A stretch of 17,777 nucleotides of DNA from JAFDVL01 sp043736395 (GCA_043736395.1 JAYTCQ010000369.1:1-17777), one strand, 5' to 3'; positions 1 to 7,090 are shown, numbered from the stretch's first letter. Notes: generated by a model not told the origin, from the letters alone. Numbers and translations: made by a program.

Positions 1-675
1 GTCAATGTTTCTGACTCCTAAAAGTCGCGCCGTCCCTGGCATTAATTGCATTAAGCCGCGCGCGCCAACACGGGAGATGGCCCGATGATTAAAGCCGGAT
101 TCTGTACGCATCACCAAATAAATTAACAGCGGATCAACGCCGTGACGCGATGCATTGCTGGTGATTAGGTAATCTAATCCACGGTGTCCGGTTGATCCGG
201 TGAAGTTTTTATAATCGGGTTCAGGCAGAGAATTAACAGCGGCGGGTTCAGCTTTCTGCTCAATTCGCAGCACCAGTTTGCTATCAATAAATGATTGCAT
301 ATTGCCGAGGCGGTAGGCAATTTTATCACCTGATTTCCAGCTTGAATCAACTTCGATTTTAGTCCCGTCAGTCAAAACTAACTGCGTAATTGATGGCTTA
401 TTTTCGACGGCAACGGGTGCGGCTGGCGAAGCGGCTGGAGCAAGTGCCTTGCGTGGTTTTGTCTTTGGAACAATCACTGGTGCTAAATCGGATTTTGGCA
501 GAGAACGGATAATATTTCCTTGCCGATACCAGATTGAACCACCATTTTCCCAGACCGAATCGGCCTTGATGACTGTCCCATCTTTGAGCCGAACTTCATC
601 TGCAAAAGCGATTGTGCCGCCCAAAAACAGGCAGCACAAAACGCTCATGACAAATTGCTTTGAGAAATTAAGCAC
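1..675 (-). CDS. Lytic transglycosylase with SLT domain, exported (3' end outside window)
   Basis: Murein lytic transglycosylase that would cleave peptidoglycan glycan strands in the periplasm. The visible 225 residues have a signal peptide (hydrophobic core about residues 8-24, likely cleavage after AFA). Two tandem copies follow of a small repeat of the type LxDGTxIxxDSxW...YRxGN (about residues 30-64 and 100-137), joined by an Ala/Pro-rich linker. An SLT domain begins near residue 165. Its motif TESGFNHRAISRVGARGLMQ places the catalytic Glu at residue 192, followed by LMPGTA. The rest of the domain lies beyond position 1. I chose the GTG start at 675 because it overlaps the stop of the upstream TPR gene (TAGTG) and adds a Lys and the start of the signal peptide. 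An internal ATG at 648 would leave a signal peptide with no basic n-region. The domain call is firm; the start is probable. Confidence 0.85.
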   Translation of the reverse strand, partial: MLNFSKQFVMSVLCCLFLGGTIAFADEVRLKDGTVIKADSVWENGGSIWYRQGNIIRSLPKSDLAPVIVPKTKPRKALAPAASPAAPVAVENKPSITQLVLTDGTKIEVDSSWKSGDKIAYRLGNMQSFIDSKLVLRIEQKAEPAAVNSLPEPDYKNFTGSTGHRGLDYLITSNASRHGVDPLLIYLVMRTESGFNHRAISRVGARGLMQLMPGTARLLGVRNID

Positions 676-1685
676 TATTCTTCTTCTTTTTCTTCCTGAT
701 TTTTCTCGGCGGTTTGTTCACGCTGAGTACTGCGCGGTGTGACAGCCAATTTTTTAGATTGATCGGTCATCATTTCCGCATCACGCGCACGGCCTACGCG
801 GTCGTACACTTGCGCCAGATTACTCATCGCGACGCTTGAATTTGGTTGCAGCTTTAATGCCGCTTCAAATTGTTCGATGGCCTGTTGGTAACGTCCCTGC
901 TGGCTGAATAAATAGCCCATGTTTAGCAGGGCGCCATGCTCGCCAACGGCTTTGACGAATTCGGCTTTGGCTTTAGCGAAATCACCTTTGCGACCATACG
1001 CCAGTCCCAGATTATTCTGGACGCGTTTATCATCCGGCGTAAATTTAACAGCCTTTTGGTACCACTTGATGGCTTGCTTATCGTTGCCGGAAAGGTAATA
1101 AGAATATCCAAGATTATTCAAAAAGCGAGCGTTGATGGGTTCCAGCTTCGCGGCTTTTTTGTATTCGTTTTGTGCTTCCTGAAATTGACCTTTTTCGTCA
1201 TAACAAACGCCGAGCAAATTATACGCTTCAGAATTATTGGGCTGCATTCCGACGACGGCAGTGAGTTTAGCGATAGCAGAATCGAGCTGTTTTTTCTCGT
1301 GCAATTCGACAGCCTGATCAAAGATTGAAATCGCTTCACGTTCGATGGCGTTATTGACTTCACTGGAAGTGTTAGTCAGCGGACTTGAATTGTTCGAATT
1401 TTTAGCGATGTTGTTATCGTCATGGCGGAACAGTCGCGCGATCAAACGAACAGGAGCAGTCACCATTCTTTTGAAAGCTGATCCTTTATTTGCTTTCGTC
1501 CCGCTGCCCGCGTTGTCAGGAGCCGTGGCCGAATCAAATGCTAATAAGGTCTGATTGTCTGCGTTGATGACGTTTTGCCAATCCACCAGTGAGACAGTGA
1601 GCGACACCATTAAGCACAATCCGCAAATTGCAATAAATACGGTCGAGTGCTTTTTCAAATTCTTCAAAACGTTTAGGTTATTCAT
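675..1685 (-). CDS. Membrane-anchored TPR-repeat protein
   Basis: A 336-residue protein with one N-terminal membrane segment (about residues 14-34, STVFIAICGLCLMVSLTVSLV-like) that either anchors it or acts as an uncleaved signal. A low-complexity Asn/Ser linker follows, then five to six tetratricopeptide repeats from about residue 115 to 310. Repeat signatures such as AYNLLGVCYDEKGQFQEA, NNLGYSYYLSGNDKQA and NNLGLAYGRKGDFAKA are clear. The C-terminal tail is very rich in Glu, Lys and Gln. TPR proteins are protein-protein scaffolds; the partner here is unknown. The start is supported by GAGGAA about 9 bases upstream. Its stop overlaps the GTG of the lytic transglycosylase by one base, so the two are probably co-translated and may work together at the cell wall. 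No enzymatic motif was seen. Confidence 0.85.
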   Translation of the reverse strand: MNNLNVLKNLKKHSTVFIAICGLCLMVSLTVSLVDWQNVINADNQTLLAFDSATAPDNAGSGTKANKGSAFKRMVTAPVRLIARLFRHDDNNIAKNSNNSSPLTNTSSEVNNAIEREAISIFDQAVELHEKKQLDSAIAKLTAVVGMQPNNSEAYNLLGVCYDEKGQFQEAQNEYKKAAKLEPINARFLNNLGYSYYLSGNDKQAIKWYQKAVKFTPDDKRVQNNLGLAYGRKGDFAKAKAEFVKAVGEHGALLNMGYLFSQQGRYQQAIEQFEAALKLQPNSSVAMSNLAQVYDRVGRARDAEMMTDQSKKLAVTPRSTQREQTAEKNQEEKEEE

Positions 1686-1817
1686 TAGAAATTCCTCAAT
1701 TGATTGTCAAACTGGGGCAAGGTCTTAGTGACAAATACGGGGTCAACAATGTTTATTGTAGCTGCTTGTGAGATACAAAGCTATTTTCAGGCTATTTAAG
1801 GATTTAGGCAAGTAGAA

Positions 1818-1931
1818 AGTAATGAGTGATGAGTAGAAAGTGATGAGGGAGGAAAGTGATGAGTGATGAGTAATCAGAAACGAGTGTCTTTCAACTCATC
1901 ACTCATCACTTTCTACTCATCACTTATTACT
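1818..1931. repeat. Long imperfect palindrome built from GATGAGT-type units
   Basis: Left arm 1818-1847 matches the reverse complement of right arm 1902-1931 at 29 of 30 positions. A nested alternative pairing, 1853-1871 with 1894-1912, is perfect over 19 bp. Both arms are made of iterated GTGATGAGT/AGTAGAAAGT units, so several foldings compete. The right arm runs over the stop codon of the M28 peptidase gene. It lies in the gap before the TPR gene and might act as a transcription barrier, but it lacks the GC-rich stem and clean T-tract of a standard terminator. Confidence 0.8.
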
Positions 1932-2763
1932 TCTTCTTCCCTCTCCACGTTTGACAATCTTTTTCATCTATTTGCGCGAGCATGAGCAATGCTAGCCGAT
2001 AAGCAGCGTAGACGCTGACGTTGTTGATTTTATCTGCCTGATCTTTTTTGTGGTGGTAAATTTCCATCCAGTCTTTCGGGATTTCAGAAATGGTGGCAGC
2101 CGGGATATTTTTTTCTCTGAACGAAGCGGAATCGGACGAAGCGTTTGGGATATGAATAATTTCGACAGAAATCCCCAACGTTTTGGCACTTTCATCGGCG
2201 AGTTTTTGCAGCGATTCGTCCGAAACTCCTTTGAGAATTTGGGGGAGGTTCATACCCAATCCATCAATATTCAACATGGCGCAATAATTTGAAATGTCTT
2301 CTTTGGGGATTTGCTTCGCCATTGCTTTTGATCCAACCAGTCCTTCTTCTTCTTTGCCGAAGCCCACAAAGTAGATCGTTTTATTCATCTCGGAGTTTTT
2401 GAGAGTTTTATACAGATGCGCGATTGTGACGATTCCTGTCCAGTTGTCAGTCGCTCCGCACGAACCGGAACCGGTCAAATCATAGTGAGCACTCACGATA
2501 ATTTTTTCAGTGGTTTTGCCTGGGCGGCTGATTACGATGTTCTCAACGTTTTTAATTTTTTCGATGGAAATATTTTCTTCTTTGGCCCCCATCTGCATAA
2601 AAAGCGCTTTCACGGCAGGCAAGCGTTCGGGGTTTTTACAGGGAATCGATTTGAATGCTTCCGCAAATTCTTCTGGTTTCGAAAGAACGATTTGCGAATT
2701 TGTTTGTGCAAACACTGGAATAGAAAAAAATAAACAGGCCAGGCTCAGGAAAAATTTATTCAT
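1927..2763 (-). CDS. Exported M28-family zinc metallopeptidase
   Basis: A 278-residue aminopeptidase/carboxypeptidase-type enzyme of family M28, expected in the periplasm or outside the cell. It has a signal peptide (residues 1-20, ending VFAQ). The di-zinc site is readable: AHYD (His93, Asp95), ATDNWTG (Asp106 bridging), the acidic catalytic stretch KEEEGLVGS (Glu138-140), NIDGLGM (Asp167) and a late His in YHHKKDQADKI (about 237-238). All five ligand positions of the family appear to be present. The substrate cannot be read from the sequence. Its ATG overlaps the stop of the upstream phosphatase-like gene (TAATG), so translation is probably coupled, which fits the lack of a Shine-Dalgarno sequence. 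The last codons (Lys-Lys-Lys-stop) lie in the arm of the GATGAGT palindrome. Confidence 0.88.
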   Translation of the reverse strand: MNKFFLSLACLFFSIPVFAQTNSQIVLSKPEEFAEAFKSIPCKNPERLPAVKALFMQMGAKEENISIEKIKNVENIVISRPGKTTEKIIVSAHYDLTGSGSCGATDNWTGIVTIAHLYKTLKNSEMNKTIYFVGFGKEEEGLVGSKAMAKQIPKEDISNYCAMLNIDGLGMNLPQILKGVSDESLQKLADESAKTLGISVEIIHIPNASSDSASFREKNIPAATISEIPKDWMEIYHHKKDQADKINNVSVYAAYRLALLMLAQIDEKDCQTWRGKKK

Positions 2764-3290
2764 TATTTTTTGGTCTTAATGCGTTGTTCGTAAAATCTGC
2801 GGATAAAGCGCTTCATCGAAACCTGCACGAAGCTCATTCCAAATTTTTTGGCTTCCGTGATCGCCTGCTCAGCGTCCCAATTATCGTGCGTCATTCGATA
2901 ACAGGCAATCACCGTCCCTGTGCGATCTTCGCCGTGTCTGCAATGCACGAAAACAGGTTGATTCGCTGGATCGTTAATCAATGCGAGAGCCTGATCTACT
3001 TGCGAAAAATCAGGTTTGCTCAGCGGCGGAAATTGAAGGTTGAAATATTTCAGGCCAAGTACCTTCGCCTGTTGTTCTTCGGCTCTAGTAGCAGCACTGG
3101 CTCCGCGAAGGTTGATGATTGTTTTAATGCCTTTGTCGGCCAGGATTTTAAGACTTTCGACAGGCGGCTGCGCTCCGCGATAGAGCGTGGAATTGACCTG
3201 CTGAAAATTCGGGAGCGGTTCTTTGGCTTGTGGCGGAGAAAGAAATAAAGACAAAAAGAGAGCGGTGCAGATTGTAATTTTGTAATTCAT
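2763..3290 (-). CDS. Exported tyrosine / dual-specificity phosphatase-like protein
   Basis: A 175-residue Cys-based phosphatase. The signature VFVHCRHGEDRTGT contains the nucleophile Cys117 and phosphate-binding Arg123 (HCx5R). FPPLSKPDF (about 87-95) sits where the general-acid loop is expected. TLYRGAQP near residue 36 is typical of bacterial and plant-like dual-specificity phosphatases. A signal peptide (about residues 1-22) puts the enzyme outside the cytoplasm, so the substrate may be a secreted phosphoprotein, phospholipid or phosphosugar rather than a cytoplasmic kinase target. It is coupled by TAATG to the M28 peptidase. No good Shine-Dalgarno sequence precedes the ATG. The family call is firm; the substrate is unknown. 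Confidence 0.87.
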   Translation of the reverse strand: MNYKITICTALFLSLFLSPPQAKEPLPNFQQVNSTLYRGAQPPVESLKILADKGIKTIINLRGASAATRAEEQQAKVLGLKYFNLQFPPLSKPDFSQVDQALALINDPANQPVFVHCRHGEDRTGTVIACYRMTHDNWDAEQAITEAKKFGMSFVQVSMKRFIRRFYEQRIKTKK

Positions 3291-3348
3291 TGTTTTAGCG
3301 AGGAACCATTGCTTTCAAGTGAAATTTTAAATACCGACGGCGTTTATC

Positions 3349-3535
3349 GTAGCGCAATCCAGCCATGGTTGCGACAGGCTTTGCAAAAGCCTAATCTCTT
3401 TCACTCGATCACAACTTTGGCTGCAACCTTGTATTTTATCATTCTGCCATATTTGACAGTTTCCGCCAGAGTCGAAGTATTGAAAGAGATTAGGCTTTTG
3501 CAAAGCCTGTCGCAACCATGGCTGGATTGCGCTAC
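3349..3535. mobile_element. MITE-like element with perfect 55-bp inverted ends
   Basis: Positions 3349-3403 and 3481-3535 are exact reverse complements over 55 bp, separated by a 77-bp centre. Each arm contains its own 7-bp hairpin (AGGCTTT-GCA-AAAGCCT overlap). Just outside, CCGACGGC at 3334-3341 and GCCGTCGG at 3544-3551 add a further inverted 8-mer. The right copy falls in the last codons of the ATP-grasp gene. The element has no coding capacity; open frames crossing it are an artefact of the repeat. Size and structure fit a non-autonomous MITE, or a large REP-type palindrome. No target-site duplication was identified, so mobility is inferred. Confidence 0.75.
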
Positions 3536-3540
3536 TTCTC

Positions 3541-4737
3541 TTATGCCGTCGGTTTATCCGGCACTGGCGCGGAAGCATGAAAATCCTCATAAAATCTGTG
3601 GGAATAATTCTCCAACAACATTCTCACGCGCTCTGAATCTTCAGAGGCGAGGATCAATCCAACGTGATTCTTTTTGACGATGCGATGAACAATTTCTGGA
3701 TCCGTATACGTCGATGTATCAGGCCTTTCCTGACGCGCCAAAGAAATAATTGCTCCGGCGTATTTTTCGCGAACCTGCGGTAATTCATATTCTTTTTGCA
3801 GCACTTCGACGCGCGCCCATTCTTCCCAGAGATTAATTCCACGCGCGGCTACTGTGACGTCGGCGATATAGGCTCCACCGACCCGCGCCGCCGTTTCCAG
3901 AAAATAAAATTCTCCATCTTCGCCCTTGATAAATTCGCTGTGCGTGACGCCACGCGCCATTTTAAAGGCTTGAATTAACGCTCGATTAATTTTCAGTAAA
4001 TTCGTTTCGTCTTCGCTACCACGAGGAATTCCGTACGTCGAAAAAATCCCGCCACCGTGCATGACATCCAGCGGCGGTGAGCCGTATTTCTGGACGTTTG
4101 CGAAGACGACTTCGTATTCGCTGACGACCGAATCCACATGAAAAATTTCGCCGGGGATATATTTTTCGAGGACTTTGAAAGATTGCTCATCACCGATTTC
4201 TCTGAGGATTGGCCAGAGTTCTTCGGATGTGTGAATTTTTCTGATGCCAATTGCTGAGGCCGAAGTGCGGGGTTTCAGAACGTACGGCGGCGGAACGCGC
4301 TGCATAAATTCGCGCAGTTCATCGTAGTTGATGACCGCCGAAAATTCAGGGACGCGAATCCCGCTATCACGAGCGTGAAATCGCATCGCCAGTTTGTCGC
4401 GGAAGTACCGCGCGGTCGTGTCTCCCATGCCAGGAATTCGCAGGTGTTCACGCAGCGCGCAGCCGATCTCAATATCAAATTCGTCAAGCGTAATGATGCG
4501 ATCAAATTTTCGAGTCCTGGCCAGAAAGCTGATGCCGTTGACGACTTCAGGAATTTTCGTCAGATCAGGCATCCACAACAATTCATCAATCAATTCCGGC
4601 TTCCACGACGGAGTGTCTTTGAGCGATTCGACGGTTACGAGAATCACTTTGCAGCCAATGTTTTTGAGGGCGCGAAGCAGGTCTTCGCCTTTTTCATAGC
4701 TGGCGAGGCAGAGGACGGTGATGGGAGAATGTGTCAT
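3541..4737 (-). CDS. ATP-grasp ligase, substrate unknown
   Basis: A 398-residue cytoplasmic ATP-dependent carboxylate-amine (or thiol) ligase. Residues 1-100 form a Rossmann-like pre-ATP-grasp domain beginning ITVLCLASYEKGEDLL. The ATP-grasp core covers about 110-310: YVLKPRTSASAIGIRK carries the ATP-binding Lys, KVLEKYIPGEIFHVDSVV the adenine-contact strand, and HSEFIKGEDGEFYFLETAAR the metal-binding acidic residues, followed by VGGAYI. The overall pattern resembles L-amino-acid-ligase-like members of the superfamily rather than carbamoyl-phosphate synthase or RimK, but I cannot name the product. A 66-residue protein gene ends 12 bases upstream on the same strand, and the two are probably co-transcribed. 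The gene ends 5 bases from the 55-bp inverted repeat element. Confidence 0.85.
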   Translation of the reverse strand: MTHSPITVLCLASYEKGEDLLRALKNIGCKVILVTVESLKDTPSWKPELIDELLWMPDLTKIPEVVNGISFLARTRKFDRIITLDEFDIEIGCALREHLRIPGMGDTTARYFRDKLAMRFHARDSGIRVPEFSAVINYDELREFMQRVPPPYVLKPRTSASAIGIRKIHTSEELWPILREIGDEQSFKVLEKYIPGEIFHVDSVVSEYEVVFANVQKYGSPPLDVMHGGGIFSTYGIPRGSEDETNLLKINRALIQAFKMARGVTHSEFIKGEDGEFYFLETAARVGGAYIADVTVAARGINLWEEWARVEVLQKEYELPQVREKYAGAIISLARQERPDTSTYTDPEIVHRIVKKNHVGLILASEDSERVRMLLENYSHRFYEDFHASAPVPDKPTA

Positions 4738-4749
4738 ACTTAAAATTCT

Positions 4750-4950
4750 TCAAGAATTTGAGCAATTAATTACCCATTCGTCTTGGGGTAAAGAAAGTAT
4801 CGCCATTTTGAGAATTACCGGATCAATTTCCGCTTGTTTTTTGCTGTAATATTCATTGAGGTGTTTTGTGATTTCGTCGGCTTCAAAATCTTTGTTCGGT
4901 TGTTCCACGCAGGGAGAAAAATCTTGAGATTTTAGAATTGATTCGCTCAT
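4750..4950 (-). CDS. Small acidic protein, 66 residues, unknown
   Basis: I do not recognise this gene with certainty. It is a soluble 66-residue protein without signal peptide or membrane segment. The N-terminal third is polar. The middle (DEITKHLNEYYSKKQ) looks helical and amphipathic, and the C-terminal part reads DPVILKMAILSLPQDEW before a short Cys-containing tail; Cys residues are at 14 and 63. The pattern helix-LNxxY...DPxxxxMxxxSLPxxEW recalls the C-terminal tail of some MazE-like antitoxins, but there is no DNA-binding domain and no toxin beside it. It could also be a substrate or partner of the ATP-grasp enzyme 12 bases downstream. A good promoter ends 6 bases before the ATG and no Shine-Dalgarno sequence exists, so it may be translated from a leaderless mRNA. 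Confidence 0.6.
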   Translation of the reverse strand: MSESILKSQDFSPCVEQPNKDFEADEITKHLNEYYSKKQAEIDPVILKMAILSLPQDEWVINCSNS

Positions 4951-4956
4951 TTTTGA

Positions 4957-4984
4957 AGTATAAAGCAGGAAGCGCTTTTTTCAA
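4957..4984 (-). promoter_or_regulatory. Promoter of the 66-residue gene, apparently leaderless
   Basis: On the minus strand -35 is TTGAAA (4984-4979), the spacer is 16 bases and -10 is TATACT (4962-4957); both hexamers match consensus at 5 of 6 positions. The six bases TCAAAA separate -10 from the ATG at 4950, so transcription should begin at or within a base of the start codon. That explains the missing Shine-Dalgarno sequence. Confidence 0.6.
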
Positions 4985-5008
4985 TAACAAGAAAACTGAA
5001 AATAAATT

Positions 5009-5169
5009 CTTGTCGCCAACGGCGACGAACAATATAGCCTATGGTGCAGGCGTTGCGCCGAAACCATAGGTTGGTGGGATCAAGTTATGCCGTCGCTGAA
5101 GGCGACGAACAAATTCTTTAGTTCGAAGCCTTTCTTTAATCAATTCAGTTCGTCGCAGTTGGCGACAAG
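5009..5169. repeat. REP-like cluster: three GTCGCC...GGCGACGAAC hairpin units
   Basis: The outer units 5009-5030 and 5148-5169 are inverted copies matching at 21 of 22 positions. Each folds on itself, for example GTCGCC (5012-5017) with GGCGAC (5021-5026). A third unit in the middle pairs CGTCGC (5091-5096) with GCGACG (5102-5107) and carries the same GGCGACGAAC tail (5101-5110). The array has the architecture of a bacterial REP cluster (BIME). It lies after the tolC terminator and before the promoter at 4984, where it is least likely to disturb genes. Confidence 0.75.
5038..5070. repeat. Two-part hairpin inside the REP-like cluster
   Basis: CCTATGGT (5038-5045) pairs with ACCATAGG (5063-5070), and inside it GGCG (5049-5052) pairs with CGCC (5056-5059) around a TTG loop. 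Its sequence differs from the GTCGCC units around it, so it looks like a separate palindrome family nested within the cluster. Confidence 0.6.
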
Positions 5170-5216
5170 AAATTATTGAAGGAAATCCAAAGATTTTTAA
5201 TTCTAAAACCAAACAA

Positions 5217-5251
5217 TAAAAATGCGCCGCCCTTAAATAAGGACGGCGCAT
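5217..5251 (-). terminator. Rho-independent terminator of tolC
   Basis: On the minus strand ATGCGCCG pairs with CGGCGCAT (5251-5244 with 5229-5222) and, after one mismatch, CCTTA pairs with TAAGG, around a very small loop. The T-rich run TTTTTATTG follows immediately. It lies 88 bases past the tolC stop and is the clearest intrinsic terminator in the window. Confidence 0.8.
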
Positions 5252-5309
5252 CTTTCATCGAAAATTATTTTCTTTAGTTAGCCTCGGCGGTTTTGCTTCG
5301 CTTACCGCT

Positions 5310-5335
5310 GGCACGCTGAAGCGTGAACTCTGAAC
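5310..5335. repeat. Dispersed 26-bp repeat, copy 1
   Basis: Contains the hairpin ACGCT-GA-AGCGT followed by GAACTCTGAAC. It matches the copy at 10178-10203 at 23 of 26 positions in the same orientation and the copy at 10129-10154 at 21 of 26 as reverse complement. It begins 4 bases past the tolC stop codon. The bases to its left (5281-5309) resemble a worn version of the rest of the composite element at 10129-10203. Confidence 0.7.
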
Positions 5336-5338
5336 GGG

Positions 5339-7009
5339 TTATTTCTTATCGCCTTCCGGATTCGCATCCGATTTCACTTCGATGTTGTAATTCGTCAGCG
5401 TCGTCGCGATGTCGCGTTGGAGCTGGGCGACGAGTTTGTTGTAATCCGTCAAAGCACGTAATTCTGCGCCTTTCGCCTGCGCAAGTTCAGTCTGTCGTTG
5501 CAGAATTAAGAACGTCGTACCAAGTCCCGCCTGAAAGCGCTTATCTTCGCCGTCCAATTGTTTTTGCGCGTAATCACGGGCGAGCCTGGCGGCTTCGAGG
5601 CGCATCTTGACGAGTTCAATGGATTGCAGGTCATTACGGATTTGCGTTTCGATGGTTTGTATCGTTTGTCGTACCTGCAATTCCAATTGACGGCCAGTCG
5701 CTATCGAACGTCCAAGATTGGCTTCGGCAACTCTGTTTTTCCACGGGATGTTGATCGTGACCCCAACGCGTAGAGTTGGATATTTATTCGAAGCCAGATT
5801 GGCGATGGATCTGAAATAATTTCCCTGGAAATCAGGTGAAACTCTGGTTGTCCCATCTGGAGCCAAGACGGGGTCTCCGGCCAAACCGGAAATTCCGTAA
5901 CTGGCAAAGGCATTAACTTCGGGTTTAGTCTGATCGCGGAAAAATTCCAGATCGGCTTCGTTGATTTCTTTTTGAAAATTCAGGAATTTTAGTTCCGGAC
6001 GATTTTCACGGGCGACGCGAAGGGCTTCATCAACTGAGATGCTGTTAGATTGCAATTCGAATGATTCGGTCGGTTCAATTTTTGCCGTCCAGATGTCAGC
6101 ATCAGCACTGGCAACAAGCAATTGTTTGAGGGTGTTTTCCGCCTGCGCGACTACGCTCATGGCAGAAAATACTGAGATTCTACGCGATTCAACTGAAGTC
6201 GCTGCTGTGACGACGTCAATCGGGGCGAGTGAACCAATTTCAACTTGGCGTTGATTGTTTCTGAGCTGTGTTTCCGCCAGCTTCACGGCTTCACGTTGAA
6301 TTTCTTCGTCTTTAATCGCAAAAGCTAAATCCCAATATGCTTGTTGGACACGAGAAATAATATCAATAGCACGAGAACGAAACTGCGCATCTGAAAGCCC
6401 TAAGCGTTTATTAAGGATTTTGATCTGGCGGCGCGGCGCATCAATTTTGTAATTTCGCTTCAGTGGCTGTGTGAAGCTGATTTGCGCGTTTGGCGAATAT
6501 TGCGGCGACAGCAAATTTGTATTACTGCCAATTCGGGAATTATTAAAATCCACCTGTAGTTGTCCACCGGTTTTTTCGTACGGTCGAATGAAGCCAAAGT
6601 TAACAATGGTTGCATTCTGGACAGTGGCATTCGCGGTAGTTCCGCTGAAGGCAAATGCGTTCGGCGTCCGTTGCGGAGCCCACGAGATACGCGAAGTAAA
6701 AGTCGGATCATAAAATCCACGCGCCGCAAATAAATCGTATTCTGCCAGACGGACATTTTCTTTTTCAATCTGAATTTCAACGTTATTTTCCAGCGCCATC
6801 ATAATGGCATCGCGCAATGACCAGCGGACAATTTTGTTGGGATCAAGACCAACACTGCGATCCGGGATCGGCTGCGGTTTGATTTGTCCAATGTTGAGCG
6901 GTGCGCTTTGTGGAGGGACGGGCGTTTGCGCCAATAAATTCAAGGCAGCGGTAGTGAGGACTGCGCCAGTCAATAAAATTCGGGGTATTAATTTCAAACC
7001 TGTATTCAT
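5339..7009 (-). CDS. TolC-family outer membrane efflux protein
   Basis: A 556-residue outer-membrane channel component of a type I secretion or RND/ABC efflux system. The signal peptide (residues 1-28, ending LLAQ) is followed by a Pro/Gln-rich stretch and a conserved-looking WSLRDAIMMALENN helix, typical of the first OEP repeat. Two long coiled-coil regions are seen (about 190-300 and 420-530), with the usual second-half signature in AEANLGRSIATGRQLELQVR and ETQIRNDLQSIELVKMRLEAAR. The length is usual for the larger members. No inner-membrane pump or periplasmic adaptor gene is adjacent, so the partner system is encoded elsewhere. No strong Shine-Dalgarno sequence was seen. Transcription ends at the hairpin at 5251-5217. 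It is on the same strand as argJ but separated by 203 bases with an inverted repeat, so it is probably its own unit. Confidence 0.92.
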   Translation of the reverse strand: MNTGLKLIPRILLTGAVLTTAALNLLAQTPVPPQSAPLNIGQIKPQPIPDRSVGLDPNKIVRWSLRDAIMMALENNVEIQIEKENVRLAEYDLFAARGFYDPTFTSRISWAPQRTPNAFAFSGTTANATVQNATIVNFGFIRPYEKTGGQLQVDFNNSRIGSNTNLLSPQYSPNAQISFTQPLKRNYKIDAPRRQIKILNKRLGLSDAQFRSRAIDIISRVQQAYWDLAFAIKDEEIQREAVKLAETQLRNNQRQVEIGSLAPIDVVTAATSVESRRISVFSAMSVVAQAENTLKQLLVASADADIWTAKIEPTESFELQSNSISVDEALRVARENRPELKFLNFQKEINEADLEFFRDQTKPEVNAFASYGISGLAGDPVLAPDGTTRVSPDFQGNYFRSIANLASNKYPTLRVGVTINIPWKNRVAEANLGRSIATGRQLELQVRQTIQTIETQIRNDLQSIELVKMRLEAARLARDYAQKQLDGEDKRFQAGLGTTFLILQRQTELAQAKGAELRALTDYNKLVAQLQRDIATTLTNYNIEVKSDANPEGDKK

Positions 7010-7090
7010 AATGTATTTTGCTCGTTGAGAAAATTGCCAACGTGATTCTTTACGAGTTCAGAGCTGCATTGGTTGCAAAAAAATTTCCGA

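Larger units (their letters stand above)
4951..5338. other. 388-bp gene-free stretch
   Basis: No convincing gene. Read on the minus strand, from tolC toward the 66-residue gene, it holds a copy of a dispersed 26-bp repeat, the tolC terminator, a cluster of REP-like hairpins and a sigma-70 type promoter. Open frames through it are short and composed of the repeats. Confidence 0.8.

Noticed and set aside
1811..1931. GATGAGT repeats as a possible CRISPR array
   Set aside because: Units are too short, contiguous and inverted, and there are no unique spacers of regular length or cas genes.
3309..3677. Open frames on both strands across 3309-3677 and 3327-3590
   Set aside because: They translate the inverted repeat in both directions and share a repeated peptide only because of the 55-bp arms; there is no start signal or family likeness.
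4375..4743. 122-residue plus-strand frame opposite the ATP-grasp gene
   Set aside because: It is antisense to a well-supported conserved gene and shows no domain pattern; it is a codon-bias shadow.
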